A stretch of DNA of 64,000 bases from Verrucomicrobiota bacterium (GCA_026397725.1 JAPLUI010000327.1:18062-82061); one strand, 5' to 3'; shown: positions 1-10,203, counted from the stretch's first letter. The notes: generated by a model not told the origin, from the sequence alone. Translations and numbers: made by a program.

Positions 1-2557
1 AGGGCATGTCGTCCAACACCCCGGTCCGATAGGTTTCCACCGCCTGGGTGGGATCGATGACCATCTGGCCGTTTTCCTTGCGGAAACGCGTGTCGAAGTA
101 GCGCAGGACCGCCTCGGCCATCGGCAGGAGTTCTTCTTTCAAGAACCGCTGGTCGCCGGTGTAATCCCAGAAATCGAGCATGAGCATGACGAGTTCCGGG
201 CCTTGGTTCCAGGTGAAGGCGACCGCCGGGCTGCAGACGTCGCCCTTGCGCAGGCCGCCACGGTTGGTGCCGTACACGCCGTTCGGGATGGCCCCGAAAA
301 GATTCATGATTTCAGGGAAATAGACGCCCTCGGCACCATACCATGATTTCGCCCGCGCCTGCGCCATGGGCATGACATTCCGATAGAGGGCGAAGAACGG
401 CGCCATCATGTCGGCATCGCCGCACGCCAGCATCGAGTGATACATGTGGCGGGTGTTTTGATACCAATAGGCGTCTCCCCACAGCCGCCAGTCGGGACTG
501 AGCATCGTCGCTTTGGGATCGTTGACCAGCGGCTCGACGGTGAACATGCCGCCATTGAACCGGATCGGAGCATCACCGCGTCCCTGGCAGGCGTTCATGT
601 AGCGTTGCAACGCGTATGCCTGTGAGACGGTTGCGGCCCGCCGCGGCACCCGGTGCGCCACCATCTTGCCATTGTGATAGAGCGTCAGCGTGCCTTGGGC
701 GCCACAGGTGGCGGCCACATGCTGCCAGACGCCCGGCGCGAGGATCGGCTTGGCCGCAGCCTCCTTGACGCGCCATTCGAGAATGCCGCCGGACAAACCG
801 TCCTGAAGTTGCACATCGAGCCGCAGGGCTGACGTTAGAACCGGCTGGAAAATCACGCCGTTGTAGGTGTCGCGCAGCGTGCCGCAAGTGCCGGCACCAC
901 TCACCGGCCGCCATTGGCCATCGCGATCACGATAGAGGATGTTCCATGACTTGGGCACTCGGCACGCGCCGCCGTTGGGCGAGTCGTCAAACCAATACAC
1001 CTCGCAGCCATCCACCGTGGCCGCCTCCTTGAAATCATACTGCACCCATTCGCGGGTGCCGCGATGGTCCCACCAGGTGAAGCGCTCGACGGACAGGTCC
1101 TGCGAATTCCCGATGGCATCGAGGTCATTCAAAGCGGCGAAGGAATTGCAGACGTGCGATGCGCTGGCGGTGCTCGTGGAGGCCAGCGACGGCGGGGAAA
1201 GCGCGGACTTGCCGACGACCAGGCGCAAGTCGCGGCCGGACGGGGTGTCGAAAACGATGCCGCCGCCGGTGCCGGTGCCCGCCTGCTCGAAGATCCTCCC
1301 GGCCGCCACGCCGTCCGGCTTGATCCAGGCTTCGAGGGTGAAACCATGGGCGAATTCCAACCCGGCGGAATCCGGCATTGTCAGACCGGCCTGGGGATTG
1401 TTCGCGGAACACCCCCGTCCGTCCCTGACCGCGGCCTCACTGTTAGAATCGCCGGCGGCCAGGCGGACGATTTCCGCCGGGTGCAACGCGCGGGTGTAGG
1501 CACCGACCCGGCCGAAGGCGCCTGCCAAGCGGTTGGTTCCCTTGGCATCGCTGCCGAGGTGCAGTGGGGACGGTTTCCCGCTTGCCACCGCTTGATCATC
1601 CACCAACACCCATGAGCGGGCCCAGAGTTGTTGCCACCATGCCTCGGTGGCGGCCCGCGCGACTCCGGGTGCCGGCGCCTCCGCAGCGTGCTTGCGGGCC
1701 AGTGCCTGCCATTCTCCGACATCCGGCGCAACCAGCGACGGGCACGCGATGCGCAGGTCGAGGAGTGTCGCGGGAGCGGCGCTGACCAAGGCCTCGGTGC
1801 CATCGCGGCGCATCCCCGGGCCCTCGATCCAGGCACCGAAGGTCCGGTGGAGCAGCGGATCAAACGCATTGGGAAATTCGTCGCACGATTGGATTTTCAG
1901 CGTCCACGGCACCACCGACTCCGCATTGTGATGATAGAACACCAGCGCCGACGGGCTGCGATCGGGCGCAGGCAGGACATCTCCCGATTCCACCGCCGCC
2001 ACGTCCCCCGGAATTCCATACATCGTCCAGCCCACGTCGTTGAGTTCCGGCGTGCCGGTCAGGTTGCGGCGCTCACGCCGCCAGCCCTCGTAGGCGACCC
2101 GTGCGGTGAACGGTTCGGATGATCGCGCGGCGACCCGCACCACCGGCCGGTCTGGCTCTACGAAGACCTCCAGATGGGTGTTTCCCGCGTCCACTTCGAG
2201 GCGTCCCTGGCGCAATTTCAGCTCCTGATAGAAACCGCCGAACGCGGTGGGCAGCGCCGGTTGGAACGACACCCGGACCTTGCCGATCTTGAGCAGCCGG
2301 CAGATCTCGCTGTAGCTGTCGGTCCGCACCAGATAGAAAACCAAATCACCGCCCGGCTCGATCCACACGGATGCGCCCAACTCACCGTTACCAATCGGCA
2401 CCGCGCCCGCGGCATTCGTCGAGGGGGTTTCGAAAACCACGTTGCAATCGTCCAGCGCCGCCGGGGCCTCAGCCGCCGCATCGATGTTAGAGGAGAACCT
2501 TGCGGCCATCACCGCAAGACCGATAACCGATCGCCAACGAAAGGCACGACGGGTCAT
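1..2557 (-). CDS. DUF5703-type glycoside hydrolase with nested LamG and WWDHRGT modules (partial, runs off window)
   Basis: The frame stays open from ATG at 2557 to base 1, so the C-terminus is missing. The N-terminus reads as a possible Tat or Sec signal (TRRAFRW then a hydrophobic stretch); an in-frame ATG at 2608 adds 17 residues and is an alternative start. Residues ~45-250 match the DUF5703 N-terminal beta-sandwich (PIGNGELGASVWIEPGGDL). The (alpha/alpha)6 catalytic part resumes at QAYALQRYMNACQGRG and continues with GDAYWYQNTRHMYHSML. Between WWQQLWARSW and QAYALQRY sits an inserted LamG-like domain, itself interrupted by a ~130-residue module with FTWWDHRGTREWV. Probably an exported exo-glycosidase, last visible gene of the minus-strand operon, 112 bp after the GH106 gene. 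Family assignment is from recognised motifs; the substrate is unknown. Confidence 0.8.
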   Translation of the reverse strand, partial: MTRRAFRWRSVIGLAVMAARFSSNIDAAAEAPAALDDCNVVFETPSTNAAGAVPIGNGELGASVWIEPGGDLVFYLVRTDSYSEICRLLKIGKVRVSFQPALPTAFGGFYQELKLRQGRLEVDAGNTHLEVFVEPDRPVVRVAARSSEPFTARVAYEGWRRERRNLTGTPELNDVGWTMYGIPGDVAAVESGDVLPAPDRSPSALVFYHHNAESVVPWTLKIQSCDEFPNAFDPLLHRTFGAWIEGPGMRRDGTEALVSAAPATLLDLRIACPSLVAPDVGEWQALARKHAAEAPAPGVARAATEAWWQQLWARSWVLVDDQAVASGKPSPLHLGSDAKGTNRLAGAFGRVGAYTRALHPAEIVRLAAGDSNSEAAVRDGRGCSANNPQAGLTMPDSAGLEFAHGFTLEAWIKPDGVAAGRIFEQAGTGTGGGIVFDTPSGRDLRLVVGKSALSPPSLASTSTASASHVCNSFAALNDLDAIGNSQDLSVERFTWWDHRGTREWVQYDFKEAATVDGCEVYWFDDSPNGGACRVPKSWNILYRDRDGQWRPVSGAGTCGTLRDTYNGVIFQPVLTSALRLDVQLQDGLSGGILEWRVKEAAAKPILAPGVWQHVAATCGAQGTLTLYHNGKMVAHRVPRRAATVSQAYALQRYMNACQGRGDAPIRFNGGMFTVEPLVNDPKATMLSPDWRLWGDAYWYQNTRHMYHSMLACGDADMMAPFFALYRNVMPMAQARAKSWYGAEGVYFPEIMNLFGAIPNGVYGTNRGGLRKGDVCSPAVAFTWNQGPELVMLMLDFWDYTGDQRFLKEELLPMAEAVLRYFDTRFRKENGQMVIDPTQAVETYRTGVLDDMP

Positions 2558-2669
2558 GACGGATGCTTGCATTGCCTTGCCAACGGGGACTGGGATCATT
2601 TGTTTCATAAACTGGGGATATTGATTGCCATGTGCGGCTTGGGTGCGGGAAATTACTGCCGGGGTCGAT

Positions 2670-5600
2670 CTAACCATCCTTTGGCGGTTTGACCGACTGT
2701 GCCGCTTCAATGCGGACACCGAAGCGCAGGATGACGGGACCTAACAGACCTGACTCCTGGAGTGCCTCGTCCTGTTTCCACATGCGGATGGTGGCGAACG
2801 TGAAGCGTCCGGTGGGGCTTGGTTTGCCCTGCATCACCCACTGCGGCACCTTCAGGAGCACGCCGTCGGGGGTGCGTTCGCTATCCTCCGGCAGGGATTC
2901 GTCGCCGATCATGCGATTGACCAGCAGATTGGTGACCTTGACATCCAGGGTGTTGTCGCCCGCGGTCAGGGCCTCCGTGATATCGATCCGGAACGGCTGT
3001 TGCCACAGGACCCCGAGGTCCTTGCCATTGAGTATCACTTCCGCGACCACCGCGACCCTGCCAAGGTCAAGCATCACCCTGGTACCCTTCGCAGGCGCCT
3101 TCGCCGGTGCGAAGGTCGTGCGGTACACGGCGGTGCCCGAGTAGTACTTGATGCCCGTCTCGGAATGCTTCGACCAATCGTCCAAGTGCTCGAACCTGAC
3201 CTCGGCAGGGCCGCCCCGCCCGGGATCGAACCGGACCTGCCACGGATTACCGATCACCTGCGGCACCGGAAGCTGCGGCACCTCGCAAGCGAAGACCCGA
3301 CCGGACTTCGTCCTGATTTCATATCGGCCGGACTCCCATGTTGTTAGAGCATGGTTGCCGCGTCCGGACCGCTGCACTGCGGTCGGCGGAGCCGTGTGAT
3401 CGAGGTCGGCCAGCGTGAGCGTGTCCAGGTCGGTGCCGGTGGCGGTGAAGCGCTTGCCGGCGATGGCATAGTCAAGGGACAAAGTCTTGACGACACCCGG
3501 AGCGGGATCGCCGGTTTCAATCATGCGCGACACCACGATTTCCGACTCGCCGGCATCCACGAGTTTTTGCACGATCTCGCGCACGTCGCGGCTGCGTGCC
3601 GGATCATTGGGCGGAGCGTAAGTGGCCTTGGTGACGGTGATATTTCCTGGCGCGGCAGCCAGCGGCGACACCTGCTGCCCGTTCCGCGTCACGCATAGAA
3701 CCGGCTCCGCGGTCTCATCGCCCTTGCGGAACACCACGAACACCGACCCGCTTTGCTCCAGCGCCAGGGCCACCTGGGTTAACCCATCCCGCTCCTCAAA
3801 TATAACCGCCTTTTCGATCACACCGGTTTCTGGCCACCAGAATTCCGGGGCTCTTCCGGCGACGCGGAAGCTGGCGATCGTCCTCACCGGGCACGCTTGG
3901 GGATTGGCGACGAAATAGATGTCGGTGTCACCCACTGTGCGGTGGATGTGATTCAGGCGTGCCTTGCATTGGAAATCCGGCGGCACTCCCATTTCCGTTA
4001 GAACCTGTGCGGCCGGTTTGGCGGTGATGATCTTGCCGCCGGCCCAGATCTCGCCAGCCAATTGTTTCACCGCGGCGTCGCACTGCGGGTAATCCGTTAG
4101 ACCGAGCGCCTTGACCGGCGGTGGTCCGATGATCCTCGCCCCCGCGTGCGCCAGCTCACCGACCTTGCGCAGCACCTCCGGTTTCATGGTGTCCGCATTC
4201 GGCAGCACCAGCACGCGGTAGCTCATGCCATCGGGCAGCACCAAGCGGCCGTCCCTGACCTGCATGCGGGTGAGCAGGACTTCATCCGAGCAAGTATCAT
4301 AATCGTAACCACTGCGCGGCGAGTAGTAATTCGGGCCCGGCGACAAGTGGCAGACATCCGCCACGAAAAGTCCCTGTCTCAGCAGATAATGGCAGCGGGC
4401 GAGATAGTCGTGCCATGGCCGCGATTGCTCCCACCACGGCTGAGTGCGTTCATAATGGACCCCCCAGGGTCCCATCATCGAACCCGGAGTCCGGTTCAAC
4501 CATGGCTGCATCGCATAGCGGTGGAAGACGAAGCGGTTCACGCCCTCGCACATCATCTTGTCGCCGAGCGCCTTGAGGGTGGCCGGATGCTTGAGCCAGC
4601 GCTCGGGTTCCAAGGCCGTGAATGCCTCCGCCGCGACCACCGGCTTGCCATAGGTGTGGGCCGCCGCAGCCATGCTTCTAACAGTCGGCCACATGTTGTG
4701 CGCGTCATCCACCCAGAACTCGCACATCGGTTCATCGGAGCGGCCGGCATAGTTTGCCTCCTCACAGGGACAGCCGTAGGCCTCAACGGTAAACCGCAAG
4801 CCGTTCTGGTGCGCCAGTTCGCAGAAACGTCCGGCATAGTTTTCCACCACCAGGTCGGAGATGGTTTGGCGCAAGTCGTAGAGGAAACGTTCGGAGACCT
4901 CCAGGCTGTCCACCACGCGACCGCTCATGACCGGCAGATAGGGAATGATGTCATACCCGCGCCGTTGCCGGAACTCCTCGCGCATCCGCAGCGTCCAGTT
5001 CTGCGATCCGTTTTCCCAACTGTCGATGTGGGTCGCGACGAAGCTCTTGCCCACGAACGGCCGGGTGTCGGCGGCCAACTTCGCGATCATGCCGTTGAAA
5101 TGCGTCTCCAATGCCTGCCTGCTCAGTTTGTCGCATTCCAAACCGCAGCCGGCGGCCGGTGCCGGCGTGACCTGCGCGCCGGTGCAGGTGTGGCCGATGC
5201 GCATGATCGTCCACTTGCCGGCAGGCGGATCCCATGACAGTCCGCCATCCTGGGCCATCCTTTCCGTTAGATCGACGATGCGGTCGCGTTTGATCACCAT
5301 TTCGGGAGGCAGGCTGTCGGTCGCGATCGGCCACTGGACCCCGCCGACGAGAACCGCCGACTTATAGTTGAGATGGACGATGCGATAGGCGCCGGGAGTC
5401 GGCATCGCGAGCACCGCGATGTCGCGATAGTATCCGTGGTTGGTTGTCGGCTGCGGCAACTTGCCTGCGAAATGGGTGGCGCCGGTGATTTCGGTTTCGG
5501 TCCAGACCAGCGTCTGCATGGCATCCGGCGGCTGGATCCACGGTCCACCGCTGCCCTCCCAGCCTGCGTCGTTGTTCATGTTCACCTCGAGGCCCAGGCG

Positions 5601-5975
5601 CTGCGCCTCGGCGATGAGGTGCTTGAACAGCTCCCGCCACTGCGCCCCCATGAAATCCACCGGCCCCTGCGGCGCGCCATGATGCACCTCCATCACCGTC
5701 ATGCCACCGATGCCAACCCGCTTCATCGCCTCGAGATCGGCGGTGATCCCTTCCCGCGTGATGTTGCCATTGATCCAAAACGCATAGACCCACGGGCGGG
5801 CTGAATCCGGTGGCGTGACAAAGCCCGCGTCAAGGTGGTCGTTCACCCGCGCGCTCCCGGCTGGCGCGGTTGGTCCCGCCCCATTTGCGGCGCATGGCAT
5901 GCTTGGGATCATCGCCGCCAAAATGACAAGCGCCCGCCATCCCGGAAACGAACCACGGCTGATAGATGTTCTCAT
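2670..5975 (-). CDS. GH106-type alpha-L-rhamnosidase, secreted
   Basis: 1101 residues with a signal peptide (hydrophobic stretch ending PCAANG). The opening PPDSARPWVYAFWINGNITR and the following EAMKRVGIGGMTVMEV, together with EVNMNNDAGWEGSGGPWI, are typical of GH106 enzymes, which release terminal alpha-L-rhamnose from pectins and other polymers. The C-terminal ~150 residues form a galactose-binding-like beta-sandwich (YYSGTAVYRTTF, VILNGKDLGVLW, NTLDVKVTNLLVNRMIGD). Length fits the family (about 1,100). It lies 40 bp downstream of the GH127 gene and 112 bp upstream of the DUF5703 gene, all on the minus strand, so co-transcription is likely. A second intact GH106 lies at 21,893. Confidence 0.9.
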   Translation of the reverse strand: MRTSISRGSFPGWRALVILAAMIPSMPCAANGAGPTAPAGSARVNDHLDAGFVTPPDSARPWVYAFWINGNITREGITADLEAMKRVGIGGMTVMEVHHGAPQGPVDFMGAQWRELFKHLIAEAQRLGLEVNMNNDAGWEGSGGPWIQPPDAMQTLVWTETEITGATHFAGKLPQPTTNHGYYRDIAVLAMPTPGAYRIVHLNYKSAVLVGGVQWPIATDSLPPEMVIKRDRIVDLTERMAQDGGLSWDPPAGKWTIMRIGHTCTGAQVTPAPAAGCGLECDKLSRQALETHFNGMIAKLAADTRPFVGKSFVATHIDSWENGSQNWTLRMREEFRQRRGYDIIPYLPVMSGRVVDSLEVSERFLYDLRQTISDLVVENYAGRFCELAHQNGLRFTVEAYGCPCEEANYAGRSDEPMCEFWVDDAHNMWPTVRSMAAAAHTYGKPVVAAEAFTALEPERWLKHPATLKALGDKMMCEGVNRFVFHRYAMQPWLNRTPGSMMGPWGVHYERTQPWWEQSRPWHDYLARCHYLLRQGLFVADVCHLSPGPNYYSPRSGYDYDTCSDEVLLTRMQVRDGRLVLPDGMSYRVLVLPNADTMKPEVLRKVGELAHAGARIIGPPPVKALGLTDYPQCDAAVKQLAGEIWAGGKIITAKPAAQVLTEMGVPPDFQCKARLNHIHRTVGDTDIYFVANPQACPVRTIASFRVAGRAPEFWWPETGVIEKAVIFEERDGLTQVALALEQSGSVFVVFRKGDETAEPVLCVTRNGQQVSPLAAAPGNITVTKATYAPPNDPARSRDVREIVQKLVDAGESEIVVSRMIETGDPAPGVVKTLSLDYAIAGKRFTATGTDLDTLTLADLDHTAPPTAVQRSGRGNHALTTWESGRYEIRTKSGRVFACEVPQLPVPQVIGNPWQVRFDPGRGGPAEVRFEHLDDWSKHSETGIKYYSGTAVYRTTFAPAKAPAKGTRVMLDLGRVAVVAEVILNGKDLGVLWQQPFRIDITEALTAGDNTLDVKVTNLLVNRMIGDESLPEDSERTPDGVLLKVPQWVMQGKPSPTGRFTFATIRMWKQDEALQESGLLGPVILRFGVRIEAAQSVKPPKDG

Positions 5976-6015
5976 GGTTTTCCCAATGGTTGTTGGTTCA
6001 CAGGTGCGGATCGCT

Positions 6016-8370
6016 TCATTCGTCCGACTTCCATTCTAACACCCCGCCGGAAAACCCGGGTTGCAGTTGCGTCTCGACGCGCAGCGCGTCGGTGGTCACC
6101 GGTGCGAAGGTCACCTTGTTATACTGGTCGCACGCCACGCCGTAGTCACCCGTCGCGGCCACCGGTTTCCACTCCTCGCCGTCGCGATAGAGCAACTTCC
6201 AATGTGCCGGCACCCGGCACCCGCCGGTGCCGGTGTCGTCGAACCAATATACCGCCACGCCCGACACCCGCGTCGGTCGCTCGAAGCGTTTCACGACCCA
6301 CTCGGCCGTGCCGCGGTGGTCCCACCACGTCAAACGCGGCACGCTCAGGTCGGCCGAGTTCTTGGGATCCGCGCCGTCGAAGCAGCCGTCCTCGTTGTCC
6401 GACGGCCAGCAGTGTGACGCCCTCTTGATTTCGGGGCGGAACGGAAACCACACCCGCATCTGGTTCTGCCCGCGGTGGCACCACAGGTGATAGGGAACCA
6501 GGGTCAGCGGCGCGTCGCCATTGGCGGGCGTCATCCGGATCACGGTGACCCCGCCTAACAATTCCGGGCGTTCCTCGGTGGTGAATCCGACCGGCCCCGG
6601 AAACATCCGCTCCAACACCTTGCCGCCGTTGTCCACCCCTTCCGCGCAATAGACCAGCGGCCCGCGCTCCACCGCGAAGCGGTCGCGGTCCGCCTTGACC
6701 ATGGCATGGGCCCGCACGCGGCGCACCGGCATCTCCAGGTCCAAGGTCACGGTGTCGCCCGCGTGCCAGGTGCGCTTGATGCGCGCGTATCCATTCACCG
6801 GCGCGGGGTCCACCGCTTGCCCGTTGACCGCCAGCGCGACCTGCGGCTTCACCCCGTCGTCGTAGCAGTAGAGGTCGCCCGGCACCGGCTCGTCGCGCGC
6901 CCAGCCCGGGATGCGCACCAGCAGGGAAAATTCGCGTGCTGTGGTGGGCTCCAGCTTGAGCGTCACCCGGCCGTCCCACGGGTAGCGCGTCTGTTGTTTG
7001 ATGACCACGTCGGTGCCGCCCACCCGTGTCCTTGCCTCGCCGCCGATGAAGAGATTCACATATAACTCGTCGCCGCGGGTGGCGTGGATGAAGCCGGCAA
7101 GCGACGGGATGAAGCGCACCACGTTGACCGGACAGCACGAACAATCGAACCACGGCGCACGCTCCGCGCGGCCATGGTTGAAACCCCATCCGCCGTCGCT
7201 CTCCAGCGGGTTCGGATAGAAAAACCGGTCGCCCGACAGCGACACGCCCGCGAGAAACCCGTTGTAGATGACGCGCTCGAGCACATCCACGTATTTCCCC
7301 TCGCCATGCAACTGGAACATGCGCTGGTTCCACAACGCGTTGGCGATCGCCGCGCAGGTTTCCAAGTACGCATCGCCGTTAGGCAGGTCATACGGCCCGC
7401 CGAACGCCTCCACGCCGTGGCCGGCCCCGATTCCACCTGTTAGATGGAGCTTGTGGAACACCACATCCTCCCACAGCCGGTCGATGGCACGCACATACGC
7501 CTCATCGCCGGTCAGCGCGGCCACGTCGGCCATGCCGGCATACATGTAACCTGCACGCACCGCGTGGCCGACTGCCTCCGTCTGTTCGAGCACCGGCAGG
7601 TGGTCTTGTTGTTGGGCGCCATAGAGCGCGTGGGTTTCTGCGCGGCCGCGGATGTCTAACAAGTATTTTGCCAGCTTCAGGTACTGCTCCTTGCCGGTGG
7701 CGCGGTAGAGCCTGGCCAGTCCGATCTCGATCCCCTGATGGTCCGGCGGAACCTGCACCTTGCCGGGACCGAAGGTCACGCACAGGAGGTCCGCGTTCCT
7801 GAGCGCCACATCTAACAAACTTCGCTTGCCGGTCGCCTGGAAGTGTGCCACCGCGGCTTCGTAAAGGTGGCCGACGTTGTACAGTTCGCAACTCGAGCCC
7901 GGGTTCGACCACCGGGTGCGGCCGGACATGCCGGGCATTTTGTCCGGCGGAAACAGGCGGCGTGCGGTGTAAAGGTAACCGTCGGGTTCCTGCGCGGCGG
8001 CGATCTTGGCGATCAGTTCGTCGAGGTACTTGTCGAGTTTCGGGTCGGGCTGCGTCGCCAGCGTGTAGGCCGCGCCCTCGATGATCTTGTAAACATCCGA
8101 GTCATCCCACGGCACGCCGCGGAACTCGCCCGGCATCAGTCCGCCCGCCTTGGCGAAGTTGTCGATGCGGCCGGTGTCCTCGCATTGCTTGAAGTCATAC
8201 CACACCGTCGTCTTGCGGTTGGTCTCGATGCGCGGCAACCAGAAACCGTCGGCCACGCGCACCGCGGTGAACGGCACCGGTTGGAGCGGGTAGTCCGCCG
8301 GTGGTCCGGCGGCGGCGGCCGCTTCGGTTAGAAACAGGGCGAGGAGGAGACTTGTTTTCATGGAGTTCAT
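6016..8370 (-). CDS. GH127 (DUF1680) beta-L-arabinofuranosidase with C-terminal WWDHRGT module
   Basis: 784 residues from ATG 8370 (MNSMKTS); the internal ATG at 8361 (MKTSLLLALF) gives a cleaner signal peptide and may be the real start. The catalytic region is GH127: the Glu-Xaa-Cys pair in AYLETCAAIANALW (about residue 338) and the Cys cluster WFDCSCCPVNVVRF (about residue 410) match the zinc ligands and cysteine nucleophile known for this family. After the GH127 beta-sandwich, residues ~640-784 carry RLTWWDHRGTAEWVVKRF and VYWFDDTGTGGCRVP, a module shared with the DUF5703 enzyme at 1-2557. The start overlaps the stop of the upstream gene by 4 bases (ATGA), suggesting translational coupling. 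Likely removes beta-L-arabinofuranose from side chains. Confidence 0.92.
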   Translation of the reverse strand: MNSMKTSLLLALFLTEAAAAAGPPADYPLQPVPFTAVRVADGFWLPRIETNRKTTVWYDFKQCEDTGRIDNFAKAGGLMPGEFRGVPWDDSDVYKIIEGAAYTLATQPDPKLDKYLDELIAKIAAAQEPDGYLYTARRLFPPDKMPGMSGRTRWSNPGSSCELYNVGHLYEAAVAHFQATGKRSLLDVALRNADLLCVTFGPGKVQVPPDHQGIEIGLARLYRATGKEQYLKLAKYLLDIRGRAETHALYGAQQQDHLPVLEQTEAVGHAVRAGYMYAGMADVAALTGDEAYVRAIDRLWEDVVFHKLHLTGGIGAGHGVEAFGGPYDLPNGDAYLETCAAIANALWNQRMFQLHGEGKYVDVLERVIYNGFLAGVSLSGDRFFYPNPLESDGGWGFNHGRAERAPWFDCSCCPVNVVRFIPSLAGFIHATRGDELYVNLFIGGEARTRVGGTDVVIKQQTRYPWDGRVTLKLEPTTAREFSLLVRIPGWARDEPVPGDLYCYDDGVKPQVALAVNGQAVDPAPVNGYARIKRTWHAGDTVTLDLEMPVRRVRAHAMVKADRDRFAVERGPLVYCAEGVDNGGKVLERMFPGPVGFTTEERPELLGGVTVIRMTPANGDAPLTLVPYHLWCHRGQNQMRVWFPFRPEIKRASHCWPSDNEDGCFDGADPKNSADLSVPRLTWWDHRGTAEWVVKRFERPTRVSGVAVYWFDDTGTGGCRVPAHWKLLYRDGEEWKPVAATGDYGVACDQYNKVTFAPVTTDALRVETQLQPGFSGGVLEWKSDE

Positions 8371-10115
8371 GGTGGTTGAGGGCCTTTCCCAAATGCGTCG
8401 AACACCAGCACTTCAAACGGCTCCAGCGAGATGACCTGCGGCTGGCCTGCGATGAGCGTGACCGCCTGCACCCGCTGGTCCCGATAGGGCGAGGTGAGCC
8501 GGTATTCGGCGGGCGCTCCGGCCGGCAACTCGAACGCTGCTGCCGCGTCGAGGGTGAGGGTCTGTGGCCGCTCGTCGGGATTGCGCAACATCAGGGTTGC
8601 CTTGCGCCGGTTCCAAGCCGCGTATCCGTAAACCTCCAGTTTCAAAGGATCACCGCCCACCCAGTGCGAGTCTAACATATCTGTCGCGTTCAACCCGTAT
8701 CCCAGGTCATACCAGCAATTGTAGTGCAGGAAGGGTTTGGACGGACGGGCGCGTTCCCGTTCGAGGTAATGGAGGAACGCCCGGCGGAGTTGTCCGGCGG
8801 GCGCGACGCCGCACACCGCCCCGAACGCATACGATTGGGCGGGAGCAAGCTCCAGCTTGGACGAGAAGCCGATGCGGGCGCCGGAACCGCTGAGGGCGTT
8901 GCGCGCGCCGGGCATCTCGACGCCGAAGAACAGGTTGCCGGCGACCACGGGACAGCCCGGTGAGGTGCCGACCGTCCGCGGTTCCGGCACCCGCAGATCC
9001 GCGAATTCCACGCCTAACAATGGCACCGCCGCCTGCGGCGATGTCAGCTCGAGCGTCTGGCGCAGGTAGCCGCAGCCATCGCGCAACTCGGCCCGCCAGC
9101 GCACGCGCAGGCCCCGGTCACTGACGGCCGCGGCCTCGACCGCCAGGCCCGCCAGGCGTTCCCCCAAGCGGATTCCGGCGGGATCGGCATCTAACTGAAT
9201 CACCCGCGGTGCCGCGGTCAGGCGAAAGGCCGAAGCCGGCAGGTCAAGACCTGGATAGAGCCCGAGATTGGCGGCGACGATCCGCTCGCCGGCGGCGGTG
9301 CTTAGATTGAAGACCGGGGTTTTGTCGCGCACGCCGACCAAGAGGAACCGCTTGCCTTCCTCCCATATCAGGGCGATTGCCGGCCCCCAGGTCAGGCCTT
9401 GATCGGTCCCCTTGTCGATGCGGCAGCCGATCACGGTGCTGCCGGCCGGGAACGGATATTCGGCGGTTCGGGCCTCGTGGGCGCTGGCCTTGAAGTCAAA
9501 GCGGCCGGTGGGAATGGAGGTCGGCCGGGGCGATAGTTCGCTGATGCACCCCTCACCGGGTGGGCCGTCGGTCGAGTAATTTTTCGCTTCGGCCAGGCGG
9601 TTCATTTTGCCGATGCGCACCAACTTCGGCGCACCGGGAAACTCCGCCCGCGGATACGTGGCCAACTCGCTCCAGGCCAGCCCGTCACGGCTGACCAGGA
9701 CCCGCAGCGCGTCCGCGGCAAGTCGAATCGTCACCGCAACTCCCTCGGGAACCTTGGGTGTCGGCGCCCCGGTGGCGAGTCGAAACACCTCGCACCCGTC
9801 CTGGCTGTATGCCTGGCCCGTGAGTTTGTTAGACAGGCTCACGGGACGGAGGATGTTGCCCGCCGCACTCCACGACACGGCGAGGACGTCGTTCCCGAGA
9901 GTGATGGCGCCGTCCCGTTGCGTCGCCCGCGCCTTGCCAGGTGGCGGACCGGGAAACTCGACGCCCAACGTGGTCACGGGCGCGGCGCTCACACATGCCG
10001 GACACCCGATCCCCAACCCAGGGCCGACAAGCAGCGGAAGCAACCACGCCATCACCCGCCGGGAGCGAAAGACTGCGGGGCAGGTCTTGCGGGTGAGGGT
10101 TGCCATGGTTGCCAT
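8367..10115 (-). CDS. 'Enterotoxin'-family (GH36/melibiase-like) protein lacking its catalytic barrel
   Basis: 582 residues with a signal peptide (LLPLLVGPGLGIGCPACVSA). The N-terminal beta-sandwich (NDVLAVSWSAAGNILRPVSL, GCRIDKGTDQGLTWGPAIAL) and the C-terminal domain (SHWVGGDPLKLEVYGYAAWN to EPFEVLVFDAF) match bacterial proteins annotated as 'enterotoxin', which are GH36-like glycosidases of roughly 850-950 residues as I recall them. In those, the motif KPFLHYNCWYDLGY opens a TIM barrel; here it runs within about six residues into the post-barrel segment NATDMLDSHW. About 300 residues containing the active site are therefore missing, in frame, near 8690-8700. The product could survive as a binding protein or be an inactive remnant. 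It overlaps the GH127 start by 4 bases. Confidence 0.75.
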   Translation of the reverse strand: MATMATLTRKTCPAVFRSRRVMAWLLPLLVGPGLGIGCPACVSAAPVTTLGVEFPGPPPGKARATQRDGAITLGNDVLAVSWSAAGNILRPVSLSNKLTGQAYSQDGCEVFRLATGAPTPKVPEGVAVTIRLAADALRVLVSRDGLAWSELATYPRAEFPGAPKLVRIGKMNRLAEAKNYSTDGPPGEGCISELSPRPTSIPTGRFDFKASAHEARTAEYPFPAGSTVIGCRIDKGTDQGLTWGPAIALIWEEGKRFLLVGVRDKTPVFNLSTAAGERIVAANLGLYPGLDLPASAFRLTAAPRVIQLDADPAGIRLGERLAGLAVEAAAVSDRGLRVRWRAELRDGCGYLRQTLELTSPQAAVPLLGVEFADLRVPEPRTVGTSPGCPVVAGNLFFGVEMPGARNALSGSGARIGFSSKLELAPAQSYAFGAVCGVAPAGQLRRAFLHYLERERARPSKPFLHYNCWYDLGYGLNATDMLDSHWVGGDPLKLEVYGYAAWNRRKATLMLRNPDERPQTLTLDAAAAFELPAGAPAEYRLTSPYRDQRVQAVTLIAGQPQVISLEPFEVLVFDAFGKGPQPP

Positions 10116-10203
10116 TGCGGGGTCCGTCTGCTACTCACGGGAAGCGGCGGATGTTGCGACAGGTCTATCTAACAAGAATACCGGGCCGGCCTTCGGGAGT
10201 CGG

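Noticed and set aside
4146..5237. 363-codon open frame on the plus strand
   Set aside because: Antisense to the GH106 catalytic region; composition is that of a shadow frame.
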